DNA from: Lepidodermella squamata
Taxonomy: Eukaryota; Gastrotricha
Length of the DNA: 64,000 nucleotides
Assembly (NCBI GenBank): GCA_047495785.1
Contig: JBLDXI010000003.1
Coordinates: 3,472,001 to 3,536,000, forward strand
Reading direction: 5' to 3'
In this document: one piece after another, positions 23,702-37,040 of the stretch
How positions within the stretch are numbered: position 1 is the first letter of the stretch
How the letters are laid out: each line of letters starts with the position of its first letter
Position numbers and translations under genes: made by a program
The notes under the pieces: generated by a model
What the model saw: the letters and a program-made list of their open reading frames with translations, nothing else
Databases searched by the model: none
What the model was told of the DNA's origin: nothing

Positions 23702-26700
23702 TCACGCGCTCTCGCCATCACCTGCGTTTTCATGCGGCTTGGGCGGGCGATCACTACGAGGAGCTAAAAAGTGCTTCTTATTCGGGCAAGATCCAACTTT
23801 TTTCGAAACATCCGACGCCTCAACATCGCTTCCCTCGCCCGAGTTCTTCTTCATGATACGGCAAAGGTGGCGAACCAGCTTCCAAACTCGGTAGCTTTTG
23901 CGAGCCGAGAATGCCTTGAAACAGTCGCCGGAGAAAAGGGCTGAATCCTCGCCGCTCTTTGAGCCAGACTTTTTCCGATGCTTCTCAACCTCGTTCTTGC
24001 GGTTCTGAACAGCAGCCGACCAGCTGACCGATGATTTTTTGATCGGTTGAACTGACTTCAACTTGATGCCATGGCCAGCATGCTTTTTCGCCGCCTTTCG
24101 GTCTGATATGTCAGACATACTCTTAGAATAGTGCTCAGAGGCAACTCCCGAGCTTCGATTCTTCTTCAAACCGTATCGCTTGAAGTAGCGACGAGCCTTG
24201 AACACATCGGACTTCTTCTTCAAAGCCGCGGAAAACGACTGCGAATGGCCGCCTCGTTTCTTCGCCTCGCGCTTGAAGTGCTTCCGCGCCCGCGAAATGT
24301 CAGACTTGTCGGACAAACTGGTCGAGAAGTTGATCGAAGCGCGACGAGGCTTGGTCTTGCAGTGTTTAGCCGCATCCTTGATGTCAGATTCGTCCGACAG
24401 CGAGCGGGAATAGTGGTGGGACGCGTTGCCGGAGCTTCGGTTCTTACGAACGCCTCGCTTCTTGAAGTGCTTCTTCGCGCGGATCACGTCAATGCCCTTT
24501 CGAAGGTGCGGTGAAAACGAGCGAGAATCGGCCGAGCCCTGGAACCGCCCGTTCGGCTTCACCGGCTTCGACTTGAAGTGATGGCGAGCTTTCCTGATAT
24601 CGGAAATGTCTGAAAGCGAGGTCGAAAAGTTGATAGATTCAGACTTATTCTTTTTCCGCTTTTCCGAAGCAGCAGCCGAGAAAGACCGGCGTTTCTTGAT
24701 TTGTTTAGCCGGTTTTTTCTTCTTAGGAACCTTTTTCACAGGTTTCTTTTCGGCTGATTTCGAGTGCTTGTGAACGTGTCGATGTTTAGGATTAGGCTTC
24801 GGGTGGGGTTTCGGCTTCGGTTTCTCTTCAGATTCAGCGTCGAAGGATAGCGATTTTCGGGACAGGCTGGAACCAGATTCTTCCTTTTTAGCCGGCTTCT
24901 TCGCCTGCTTCTTCGGTTTCTTCGAAATGGGCTTCGGTTTTTCTGATTTTTCCGATCGAACTTTCTTCGCTGGTTTGCGATGCATTTTCAGGCCACTTGA
25001 AGCTGATGCGTCGGAGACCGAATCGGCAGGAGCCAGTTTCCTTTGCTGTTTGGGCTTCGGCTGAGGCTTAGCTGGTCTGAAATTCGTTTTATAAAATTCA
25101 CTGGAATAAAATTGGAAACATACCTGCGATCTCGCTTCGAAGAGTTGGATTCCGGTTTCTTGAAGTGTCTCGGTGACGGTTTACGCTTTTGCTTCGGCTC
25201 AGACAGGCTACTTTCCGATTTCTTCGGGCGCTTCTCGACAGGACGCTTCGGCTTCGGCTTTTCGACGCGAGGGGGTGAGTGGCGATGGCGCGCCGGAATC
25301 CTGTAAAATTAATAGAAAGCCGTATAAGTTGCCGTAAAAGAGCTTTTGAAATAATCCCTAGTTTAGGCCTAGGGTACGGCCTAGGACTAAATTGGGTTCA
25401 TACTAGGTCATTGAACCCAAATGAAGATGAAACCAAGTAGGAAATTAATTTCTTGAAAAAGGCCAAAATTAAATCAAGGTTGGCAAAATGTGAATTTTGA
25501 ACTTGAAATTAGAAAGAGAACAATTTATCGGGAAAAAGTATGATAAATATCTCCAACCTCTTGCGGTTCTTCGAAATCGAAGAGACTGATTTAACAGAGC
25601 GAGAAACGCGCTTGATCTTCGGCTGAATTTTGCTAATCGATTCGATCGACTTCGAAAACGATTTCCTAGGTCGCTTGACAACTGGGCGCTTGGCATGATG
25701 CTTCCTACCATGGAAAGCAGGTTTGCTGGACTTCTTAGCAGGTCTAAAATATGGAAATTAGAAATCTGTAGTCATGCGAGATAATTTAAGGAAATTGAAA
25801 ATGGCGAAAATCGATTTGAAAAAATCTTCTCACCCGCGTCTAGCGTATTTTGCCGCCGAAGAGTTCCGGGAGCTCGAACGCTTAGGAGCAGGCCGCCTGA
25901 TTCGCTTCTTCGGCTGAGGTTTCTCCGATCTTGAAGCCGACTTCACGCGCTTGATCGGGCTGAAATAACACAATAAATTGATTTTCAAAATCATTCTAAA
26001 ATAGGACTTCAATCACCGTTTCGGCTGCGAATTTCCCGACTCCGATTTTTTATAATGCGCCCTACGTTTCGGATGGCGGGTGACAGGTTTCTGGTGTTTC
26101 GGTTTACGCTGAACTGGCCTGAAATTTCAAGAAAAAATTAAAAATTAAAAATTAAAAAATTAAAATTAACTTTTTATTTTGCTTCGAGCGAGTTGATGCT
26201 GACTTCGAAACCGGCTTCTTCGGCACCGGCTTGATTTCAGACTTCGATCCTGAAGATTTCGACTTCTCGCTAACTGGGCGTCTGAATTTACGGCTTCTCT
26301 CCGGACGAGACACTTTCTTGGGCCTGTTAAGATTCATCTCAAAGTTGCGGGTGGAAATATGTAATATGGTTCCGGGCCTTACTTATCCGAATCAATCAAG
26401 CTTGCTATCAATGAGAAACTCGACTCATGTTTCCGAGCGGGCCTCCTACGTGGCTTGGGTTTCGGTCCCCTAGATTTCGACGAAGCCGATGGTTTCTTAA
26501 CTGGTTTTTCAACACGGTGTTTCCTGACCGGCTTGCTCGGTTTTCGCGGGGATTCCGATGATTTCAAAGCTGAGATCTCTGGCTGTTTGAAAATCACCGG
26601 TCGGTGAGGCTGACTCGGGCGCCGATCTGAAATCGAGTCAGATGACCGTTTTTGATGCTTCTTCGACCGCGGTTTGACTTGAGCTGATTTCGACCTTGAA

Positions 26701-29700
26701 GCCTTGAATTTCCTAACTCGGTGCTTTTTGACCGGCTTTGGAGCTGCCTTTGGCTTGTACTCGGCTGACTGGGAGGCAGATCGAGAGATCGAAGCTGGTT
26801 TCTTAGGAGCTACAGGACGCTTCGGTTTCCAATCCTGTTTCTTCACCGGCTTTTTATTTTTGGGCCTGCTAGATTTTGATGAAGCAGATTCTGACAGCTT
26901 CTTCAATTCAGGTCTCTTCGGCGCCGGCCTACGTTTGACTGGTCTATAAACAACCAAATCTGAGATTTTAAAATTCAAAAATATCTATCGCTTACCTCTC
27001 GTGGAATTTCGGAGGCTTCGGTTCGGACTTCGAGTCGCCTGATCCAGATGAAGCTGACGGCTTCTTGAACTGCTTCTTCGCCGGCTTTTTAGGCTTGGGC
27101 TCTGATTTCGACTTCGAAGAGACTGACTTGCGGAATTTCCTCGGAACCTGTTTCTTCACTGGCCGCTTCTTGGTATCAGGCTTCTTCTGTTTCGGCTTTG
27201 ATTCCACAGAACTTTCCGAGCGGGAAACTGGTCTCGGGGCATGCTTAGGCGGACTATAAAGCACATAGGAAATTTCTTTTAGCGTCAAAAATATTTCACA
27301 AATTTCCTAATACTTACCTCCTCTTTTTTGGCGGAGCTGAAATCGATTTCTTTGGAACAGGCTTTCGTTCACGGCGTTTCATGGCTGGTCGCTTGAACTT
27401 AGGCTCATCCGAGTTCGAAGAGATCGGTTTCTTAACGCGATGCTTCCTCTCCGGTTTCTTCGCCTTAGGCTTCGGCTTACGATCCGCTGATTTCGAATTG
27501 GAACTGTTCGATCGAGAAACTGGCTTAGGTTGCCTAAAATGCCTAGAGTAATGCAGAACAAATTGTATTTAATAGGAAATAAACTGCTGCTTCACACCTC
27601 TTTCGCTGCTTTTCAGGTGCCGTAGTCGGCTTTCGCGGAGCCGGTTTGACCGGTTTCTCTGATTTGGATTCAGATTCCTCGGAACTCTTTGACCGCTTCA
27701 CAATCGGCTTCCTCACGCGATGCTTTTTCGCCGGCTTTTTCGCCTTAGGCTTCGGCTTACGATCCGTTGATTTCGAACTCTCGGATCGAGATACCGGCTT
27801 AGGTTGACGCTTTGGTGAACTTTGAATCAAAAAAAGAAAAAGACATAAATTTCAATGAAAGACATTATAAAAGCTAATTATGATTATTAGAAACCAAATT
27901 ATTCAGTTATTATTTGGAATTTCTATAATCCGAACTTTAGAAAATTGTTCAAATGAATTTTTAAAATTAAAATAAAATCACCCACGTCTTTTCCTGTTTC
28001 TTATGTTCGAAAATTGGTCTCCGCGGCGACTTTCCATGCTGTTTCTTCGCCGGTTTCTCAGTCTTCGAATCGGAGTTTCCAGATTCCTCCGAGCTCTTTG
28101 AAGGCTTAGGTACCGGTTTCCGTTGTACGGGCTTTTTAATCGGCCTTTTAGCCTTTGGCTTCGGCTTGCGATCAGCGGATTTCGAATTCGAACTGGCCGA
28201 TATGGAAATTGGCTTTGGTTTCGGCTTTGGCTTACTGAAAACGCAAAAATCGAGGTTAACAGAAATGCAAGTGATGCAGAAAAATACAAAAATAACCTCT
28301 TCCGCTGCTGCTTATGCTTGGGTTTACGATGTTTCTTGGCTGGTTCAGACTTGGAGGCTGAGTTTTTAGATTCCTCCGAACTCTTAGAAGGCTTCGGCAA
28401 CGGTTTTCGTTGAACGTGCTTCTTCGCTGGCATTTTCGTCTTAGGCTTAGGCTTGCGTTCAGCCGATTTCGATTGCGAACTGACCGATCGAGAAACTGGC
28501 TTCGGTTGTCGCTTCGGTGCACTTGAGACAAATACAAATTTAATTAATGTTCTATAATTGAAAAATATTCCATATTACCTCTTTCGCCGCATCGTAGGTT
28601 CCGAAGCTTGTTTTGGCGGGGCCGGCGGTGCTGGGCGTTGATGGTGCTTCTTGGCCGGTTTCTCCGACTTCGAATCGGATTCAGAGCTTTTTGACCGCTT
28701 CGCAATTGGTTTCTTTACGCGATGCTTCTTCGCCGGCTTTTTCGCTTTTGGCTTGCGTTCAGCCGATTTCGATTTCGAACTGACTGATCGAGAAACTGGC
28801 TTCGGTTTTCGCTTCGGTACACTAGAGACAAGCATTTAATGAGGTTCCACAATTGAAAAAATTAGCTTCAATCGATTTCACCTCTTTCGCCGCATCGTAG
28901 GTTCCGAAGCTTGTTTTGGCGGTGCCGGCGGGATCGGGCCATGTTGGTGCTTCTTGACCGGTTTCTCAGACTTTGAATCGGATTTTGAGCTCTTTGACCG
29001 CTTCGCAATCGGGGTCTTTACGCGATGCTTCTTCGCCGGCTTTTTCACCTTTGGCTTGGGCTTACGATCCGCCGATTTTGAAGTGGAGCTGTCTGATCGA
29101 GAAACTGGCTTCGGTTGAGGCTTTGGCGCCCTTCAAATTTGAAAATAAAATGGATGCATAAAATTCCTGAACTAAAGCAAGAAAAGTGCCAACTAGTCAA
29201 TATAGGTCTTTCGCACCTCTTTTGCTGCTTCGGTTTTCGCTGGACCGGCTTTTGCGGCTTGGCCGGTTTCTCCGACTTGGATTCCGATTCCTCGGAACTC
29301 TTTGGCCGCTTCACAATCGGTTTCCTAACGCGATGCTTTTTCGCCGGTTTGCGTTCAGATTTCGACTCGGAACTTGCTGACTTGGCTTTACGTTTGGGCG
29401 AGCTGTATCAATTAATGATTTAGTCCGTATTGGCAACGGATTTTATGCTATGGTTACCTTTTCTTCGGCTTTTTAGTCTCAACCTCAGGCTTTTTGGCAG
29501 CAGGTTTCTTTTCGCGATTTTTCTTTTCCGGCCCTTTTGACTTGGGTTTCGAGTCCCCAGATTTCGACGACGCCGATTCTTCAGACCTTTTCTCAGCTGA
29601 TTCACGAAAAAGATGCTTTTTGGCTTGTGGTTTACGAAAAAGCTGCTTCTTCGGTTTCGGCTTCGGCCTGTTATCCGCCGACTTCGAGTCAGACTTTGAC

Positions 29701-32700
29701 GCGACTGGGCGTTTAACGGGCCGTTTAGGTTTTGGGCTGTGCTTGCGTTTCTTCGGTCTGTAAACACGGAAATCAGATTTGAATTTCTCAAATTTTCGAA
29801 CACAACTTTATCTACCTTTCTGGGCGCTTCGAAGCTGATTTCTCAGACACGGGTTTCTTCTTCCGATGTTGTTTTGCAGGCTTTTTCTTTTCAACCGATT
29901 TTGACGAAACCGATTTTTCGGACCGCTTCGGCTTCTTAACTCGATGCTTCTTCGGCTTTGGTTTCGGCTTGTCTTCAGACGATTTCGAGGCAGATTTCTT
30001 CGACGGTTTCACGTGGACACGTTTAGCAGGCCGATGTGGTCGCTTTCGTTGTTTCGGCTTGATCGGCCTGTATAACAATTTAGCATTTAGAATTCAATAT
30101 GAAATAAATTATAATTTAAAGACTTTGTGCCAAGTGGACACCCTAAACTTATAGGATACCAGTACTAACTTTGAGGCTTAGAGATTTTCCCATTTTTTCG
30201 CAATATTAAGCGAATTTCGAGCTATTAGGGCCAGTTTACGAGCTATACTTCAGCCTGTAGAGCCGATATCGATTTCAATTATCGATTTTACAAATCAGTG
30301 ATTTTGCAAACTTTACAAACCTAAAATCCGAGGGCGTCGGTGCAGGAGTATCAAGAAGCTAAAATTTGGCGTTGGAACCTCGCGTAAAACTCATTTTCAA
30401 ATTCATTCATTGCGTTTTTCGGGAAAATGATCTTCGAAATATTGCAAAAAAATTCAAAATAAATTGCACCAAAATATCAAATAAATTTGAGGTTTAATCA
30501 CTCGCCATTTCGCAAAATTCTCAATTTCCCAGGAAAATGAAAGATTATTACCTTGATTCTTTCGAGCTATCCGATTTCGATTTTTTCGAAGCAGATTTCT
30601 TCGTGAGGACCTTTTTGACTGGTTTCTTATTTTTACCAGATTTTGACCCGCTCGATTTTTTCGGGACCGGCTTCTTCACACGATGCTTTTTCCCATGCTT
30701 CACAGGACGTTTGTTCTTCGACTTCGATTCAGATTTTGCCGGTTTCGGACTGGGCTTCTTACCCGGGTGTTTCCGAGGCTTGCGTGGGACGAATTCCGAC
30801 TTGGACTGCCTCTTCTTCTCGTAGCCGTGCTCTTCGAAATAACGACGAGCCTTGTGAATATCCGATAGATCCGACATACTGGCCGAAAACGACTTGCGAT
30901 GATCAGTCGGCTTCTTCTTCAAGCCGCGCTTCTTGAAGTCCTTTCGAGCCCGGGTGATGTCAGACTTATCCGACAAACTGGCCGAGTAAGGTCGATTAGG
31001 GTGTTCGGTCTTCTTCCTCAGGCCTTTCGCCTTAAAATCAGCCTTAGCCCGGTTGATATCGGACAAGTCGGATAAACTCGCCGAGTACGGCCGGTTGTCC
31101 TTTTCCGGCTTCTTCTTCAAACCCTTGTCCTTGAAGTCCTTCTTCGCCCGGTTGATGTCCGAAATGTCAGACAGGCTGGCCGAGTAAGGCCGATCCTGTT
31201 TCTCCGGCTTCTTCAACAAACCCTTCCGCCTGAAGTAGTCCTTCGCCTTGATAACATCAGACTGGTCGGATAAACTGTCGGAAAATTTATCAGGGTGCTG
31301 GTTCGAATCCTTATTCTTCTTAATTCCATGCTTTTTGAAGTGCTTCCTAGCTCGCTCGAGGTCGTCAACATTCCTCAAGCCGATGGAAAAGGATCGAGAA
31401 TCAGCCGAACCTTGGAACCTGCCGCGGTAGCCGAACTTCGAAAAGTGCTTCCTGGCTCGTTGGACATCGCTTTCATCGGACAAACTCGTCGAAAAATCGA
31501 TCAAGTGCTTCCGCTTTGATCCGTAACCTCGTTTGCGTTGCGGCTTCTTTTCACGCTTGACTGGTTTCTTGTTTTTCTTCTCAATAATGACGTAATCACT
31601 CGATTTGGTTGCTCGCTTCTTCGAAGGGTGTTTCTTGGCAGGAACTCGCTTTTTCGGCTTCGGCTCAGAGCTAACTGGCACTGGGGGTCTGGGCCGATAT
31701 GGGCTCAGAGCGGAACGGCCTTTCTTCGGCGTTTTAACCGGCTTCGACTTGGCCGAGAATGATTTACGCTTCGTCTGTTTCGGAGCAGCCGTCTTCTTCG
31801 AGTTTTTGAAGGCCGGGTGGTCGAAATTAACAGGTTTTTCCTGTTCAACTTCTTCCGGAGAATCAGGCTTTGAAGCTGGTTCCGCGTTAAGAACAGCCTT
31901 CAATACAATTTTCGGACTTTCGATGCGCTTGGCTGGTTTCTTCGCCTTCGGCTTCGGCTTCTCTCGTCGCGATTTCTCGTGGAATTTTTTAGCCCGTCGA
32001 CGATCAGAAGCGTCGGATAGGCTCTCGGAATACGGCTCCCCAGACCGTTCGGGTCTCTTGCGCAAACCTTGGCGTTTGAAGCTCTCCCGGGCTCGTTCGA
32101 TATCAGACGCGTCTGACAAACTGGCCGAGATACGCTCGTTAGGCCGGCCTCGTCGCTTTTTCAGCCCTGTTCGCTTGAAATGAAGCTTAGCCCGTTCGAC
32201 GTCAGATTTATCCGACAGACTGGCTGAGAATGACCTGCGGTTGTTTCGCTCGGGTTTCTTCCTCAAGTTAATTTTCCGGAAATGTCGCTTCGCCTTGATC
32301 ACGTCAGACCGGTCCGACAGGCTGTCGGAGAATTTCTTCGAATCGGATTCTCGGTTCTTCTTCACGCCGTGCGTTCGGAAATGCTTCCGAGCCCGGGCCA
32401 GGTCGGCTCGGTGGGTCAGACCGGGTGAAAATGAACGAGAATCCCCGGCGAACTGAACACGGCCATTGCGCTTGTGGGGAACGCGGCGGAAGTGACTTTT
32501 CGCCATTTTAATGTCAGATTCGTCGGAGAGGCTGATCGAGAATGGAATGGCTTGGTTGGTTCCTTTGTAAGTAGGCCGCGAGGCGTGTTTTTTCGAGACG
32601 GTCTTCTTCTCGGCAATAGCGGGCCGACCAACCGGCTTGCGAGATTTACGCTCCGATGCGCTGTTTGAACCTGATATAAATTAAAAAATTAGGTTAAACT

Positions 32701-35700
32701 GAAATTCAGCAATAAATTTCCCGAAACTTTCGGCATTTTTGTTTGTTCGATATGAACCTGGGCTTTTTATTTTGGCTCAAAGTTATGTAAAGAAAAATTT
32801 GGGTTCAACGTTAGGATATCGTTAGGATATCGGAAAAATCCCTGATTTGTAAAACCGATACTTGGAATCGATATTTGCAGGACCTCCACCCCAATACCAG
32901 CAGCGACAAAGTCGTCGCCAGCCTAAAGGATTCAACGATGCGTGACGAATTCAACCGGAATGACGCTACAACACTGCGGCTCGTCGAAAATATCAGCACC
33001 AGCTCGGCCCAATTAGGCCTCCTCACACAGCTGATGAGCATTTACATGGGACAAATCGGCTCCTCCAATAACACCCACCCAGCGCTGCTCTCAATTCTGC
33101 CAACTCACTCATCCTTGCACTAAATACCTTCGCTATAATTTACCTTATCTGCGATAGAAATCGCTCCAAATTCGAACAATAATTCCGACGCTTCAAGTCT
33201 CGACAGCCCCGCAACCGCCAGAATACGGAACATCCTCAAGGGCTATCCCGCTCGACAAATAAGCCAACGAAGCGGAACCAAAACTACAGCCGCGCAAAAA
33301 GCGCTTCTATTATTGAAAATCAAATAAATCCCGAATTTTTGTATACATATTTTTCCAGTGATCTTAATAATTGTCAATTCTCTCGCAATATCATTATCGA
33401 TTTCCCGTTATACTCCCTTTCGTTCTCTCGCTTTCCAGGAATATAGCGCTATTTCACCTGGGGAATGTGCTAAGCGGACGCGCGACACGCAAGTCGAGCG
33501 CGATTGGTCGATACCGAAATACAATGATAATAAAATGAGGAGTTTCAGATCATTTCTGCCTGACTGTTATTTACTCTTTATATCGGTATCCGTACCGTGC
33601 CGGATATTACAGTACTCTAAATTGAGAAAATTCGTTAAGCATACACGAAATCAAGCATTTCGAAGGAATCGTAATTAGCGGCTCCATATTCACACCGAAA
33701 CGTTAGGAAATTCGGCAATGGAGTTCCTCGATTTCGGAGGTCGAAGGCATTCCAAACAAATTAAAAAATAACAGCAAATGAACTACAACGTCATTTTCGG
33801 ATCCAAACCGGGTCTGCTCTACGGCTACGGTGATTCGTTGGGTTCTGGATTCGGATCGTAAGGATTCGTCCGGTCTCTGGGAAAACTACCTGGCCATGAC
33901 AAGCCATCGGCAGTTAAGAAAATCGTCAGGCGCTTAATGACCTTATTGGCCTTCCTCGATTCCGATATGGTAGACTCGGTTGCCCGGGCCTTGATTGGTG
34001 AAATTCGTGCTAGCAAAAATGCCGACATCCGCTCAAAAATGGTTCATCCATTCGTCGACTACTTTGAGCGAACTTGGCTAACGGTTTTCAAGCCGGCCGA
34101 GTGGAACGTGTTCGGCCTTGATGTGAGGACAAATAATCTAGTCGAAGAAAAAAAACTCGTTGTTCCGTGTTCTATATTAACTAGATTCACACATTCAGCA
34201 TGGCCTTTCCGTGCCCGCCGTTTATGTTCTGATGACCGGAGAATCTTCGCCGAATTACGACGCTTCATTTACTAAAATTATCGACCTGAGTTGAGCCGAT
34301 TCAAAACTGCAGGAGGCAACATTCGACTTCGAGCCTGGCCTTCTGCCCATCGTCCGCAAAATGCGAGGCCGAAACGGTCGCAAAATAATCAAAATAATCG
34401 GTTGCCATTTTCACTATTCTCAATGCCTGTTAAGGTGCGGCTGACGAACAATGTCCTAATTGCATTATCGCCAACTAAAACGCTCACAGATTTGGACGAT
34501 TATTCGGCGCTTCATGTCACTGGCTTTTCTACCTGTCGATCATGTTGTTGTTGTTGCCAAGTACCTCATTTCGAAGGCACCTCCTAGCCTCCAATTTTTG
34601 CGACTTTTTCGAAGATACCTGGCTTGGCATTTCCCGCCTTCTGAATGGAATTTTCGAGATTAAGATTTCGCACGAACAACGACGTAGAGGTAAGCTTTTT
34701 CATTATTAAAAATTTAAATTAATTAATTAATTTTCGAAGTCATCAAATGAACTCGAATCTCACTTCTCCTCATCCGAATGTCTGAGCTTTCATCTAGAAA
34801 GGCGGATGAGATGGCCGTCACTGACAAGCCGTCCCAACAAGCGGCTGGTCGACAAATCGCCCGAAAAAGGGCGGAGGTGAATCAGAAAAACGAAAAAATT
34901 GTTTACGCTTTACGTCGCACGTCGCTGACCTGGCTAATATAAATCGCTAATTAATATTATGCTAATTTGAATACTTATATAAATTCCATATTTTCCTTAA
35001 TTTTCCTTAAATTTGCAAATTTTTGCATAATTTTAAATTTTAAATTTACGAATATTTACAAAAATAATCTTTTCATGACAAATAAGTTCGCAAAATGAAA
35101 GTTGCGACTTACCTTCAAAGTTATTCTTTCTGGCTTTTCTGTCCGTTTTCCGAGCAGTCGCCCAAGGGTAGACGGCCTCATGCGATGCCGATGAGCCGGC
35201 CGAGATCGGCGCCCTACGTCGCGGCGTTTTGCTGACACCCTGTCGCCGGAAATACAGCTTCGCCCGTTCAATGTCGGACTCGTCGGAGAAGCTGTCGGAA
35301 AATTTCGGCGAATTCACCGGAGTTGGCTTCTTCTTGTAGCCTCGCTTTCTGAAAAATCGCCGCGCTCGCTCGAGGTCAGAAAAGTCGGACAGACTCTCCG
35401 AAAAATTCTCAGAGTCTTTGCGATTTTTGTCGCGTCTCGGCACCAGTCGAGCGTAGCCATAACCTTCCAACGGGCTACATTGCTGAACAAGGGGGTTTTC
35501 ATTCGACGTGGATGGGGGACCGCCTTTAGCCGTCTTATGGCGTTCTTTCTGGCCGGCAACCAGTGCTGAAAATGAAAATTATAATACCGTTAATTAATAT
35601 TATGAAAAACGAAATTTTAATAGAAATTTGAAAATTCATCTCAGGGGATGTAAAAAATGCGGGAATTTTCCTTAATTATTTTAAATATTTACTTACCGAC

Positions 35701-35742
35701 AACACAGAGGAGCACTAACGTGCTTCCAGTCGGTGGTCGCAT
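23702..35742 (-). CDS. Giant secreted SLSD-repeat / KPAKKHR protein (20 exons, 2,568 aa)
   Basis: Exons, 5' to 3': 35697-35742, 35113-35565, 30552-32670, 29816-30067, 29458-29757, 29217-29402, 28882-29130, 28579-28821, 28297-28521, 27986-28234, 27598-27819, 27318-27542, 26996-27253, 26383-26943, 26171-26323, 26017-26118, 25834-25959, 25558-25743, 25124-25300, 23702-25076. All junctions keep one open frame. Exon 1 codes the signal peptide (MRPPTGSTLVLLCVVA). Exons 2, 3 and 20 carry about 21 SLSD repeats of roughly 33 aa, e.g. PYSASLSDISDINRAKKDFK. Exons 4-19 are sixteen consecutive phase 2-2 exons, each a multiple of 3 nt, coding a basic module (KPVSRS, RKPKxKKPAKKHRV, KRSKSSEESESKSEKP). Several donors are weak (GTTATT, GTTAAT, GTTGGA, GTGGGT). 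Function unknown; a large disordered extracellular polymer is inferred. Confidence 0.83.
32875..33123 (+). other. Open frame with coding look inside intron 2 (possible nested 3' exon)
   Basis: From an acceptor-like TATTTGCAG at about 32881, a frame runs to a TAA at 33121-33123 with balanced amino-acid use (LVENISTSSAQLGLLTQLMS). AATAAA follows at 33323-33328. No start or upstream exon was found, so it may be a pseudogene piece. It lies antisense in the 2.4-kb second intron of the 23702-35742 gene. Confidence 0.25.
33930..34180 (+). mobile_element. Probable MULE-type transposase fossil
   Basis: The plus-strand frame includes MVHPFVDYFERTWL, then AEWNVFGLDVRTNNLVE. The spacing of YFExTW, WNV and RTNNxVE is that of the C-terminal region of Mutator-like (MULE, FLYWCH-associated) transposases, where RTNN is normally followed by VEGWH. 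Here the frame decays straight after, and no catalytic core is visible. It sits antisense in intron 2 of the giant SLSD gene. Confidence 0.45.
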
Positions 35743-36917
35743 AGGTAATCAATTTTTATTAAGTGTCCCTAAAAGAAAACAATTAGCATGAAATTAAGAC
35801 AAAATTCTGCAAAATTCTGAAAAAATGAATAAGGAGTAATAGGAAGTTGATTAATGATAAAGCTTTGTAGAAGAAAAATCACAGCTGTTAAATTAAAAAA
35901 CTTCAGCAGGATCATTAGGTCAAATATCGCACCTTTGAAAATTGAACTAACCTAGTGTGAAAATAAAACGTGGAAATTATTTGACCTGGAAGCATTTAAT
36001 TTGATTGCGTAATATCGCCAGCGGTTTCGCGCCCTAAAAATCACTACCAAACCATTCATAATTTTTTCGAAATGAATGAAAATCTTGAATTTTTTCGCCT
36101 TATTTTTTCCGAAAAAGCGTGTGCCACCAATTTATTTAGTCTACACGCGATTAGATGATTTCCTGCTCCGGAAAAGCACGTGTCTTGATTACACAGCGGT
36201 GTTACAAACAAACGACTGTTTCTACCTGTTTGAATTTATTTACCCAAAATAAACAAAGATTTAACGGCAAAAATTTCTTGCATGAATGACGGCCACAAAA
36301 TAATGAAATAAATAATAAATAAATGAAAAGCCGTATTGATTCCCACAGATTTTAAGGTGAAATCGAAGTCATTCATGCGGAAACGAAGAATACCGGAATT
36401 GCGTCGTGGAACTTCACAGCTGAGTAAAATGATTGAATGCGCGAAAATTTAAAATTTATCTAAATGTAAGCAAGCTCGCAAGGACCATTAAATCAATAAT
36501 TCCGTCAACAATTCAATTATTTTGGTAAAATATTCCTTTTTATACCAATCGGCGGCAAATACAGGTATTTTTATCCTTTAATTTTCCATCAATATAATTG
36601 CTGCATACTCGGGTGTGAAACCGTTTATTTATTCCCAACTTAACGCCAACTGCGGGGTCAAGCTTAAAAATTTAGTGAACGGATAAAAAAACTTGAACTT
36701 TTCGTAATTTTTCGACAGCCTCTAATGTTTACTGTTGAACTGCTGCCAGAAATTCCGGGAAGAATAAATAGAAACGGCCTCAATTTCTTGGATCAGAAAT
36801 GTCACCTCTGGAACAGCTTTTTGCCCGTAAAACCGGGTCGGAAAATTGCTCAGCGCTGCGCCGTCGCGTGTCGCGTACGGCGCGCGCCTAGGCTCACGTG
36901 AAAAAAAGCAAAAATAA
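35743..36917. other. Intergenic / upstream region of the giant SLSD gene
   Basis: TTGCGTAAT at 36005-36013 reads ATTACGCAA on the minus strand, a good C/EBP-type site about 265 bp upstream of the start at 35742. No gene supported. Confidence 0.4.
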
Positions 36918-36985
36918 TTGCGCAACACCTTTACGCAGCGGCTTTATAAACACCCAAGATTATTCCATTCATCATCAATCAGTGT
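36918..36985 (+). promoter_or_regulatory. Core promoter: TTGCGCAA, TATA box, initiator
   Basis: TTGCGCAA at 36918-36925, TATAAA at 36945-36950 and ATCATCAATCAGTGTT at about 36970-36985, 55 bp before the start at 37041. Order and wording match the promoters at 10256 and 55125. Confidence 0.62.
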
Positions 36986-37040
36986 TCGTTTTATATATTT
37001 ATTTCTGTATTTAACAGTCTCTATACTCAGTTAACCTACC

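Noticed and set aside
23702-32670. Several separate single-exon genes instead of one giant gene
   Set aside because: Each small frame lacks a start context and signal peptide, and all 20 exons join through GT...AG sites in matching phase to give one uninterrupted 2,568-codon frame.
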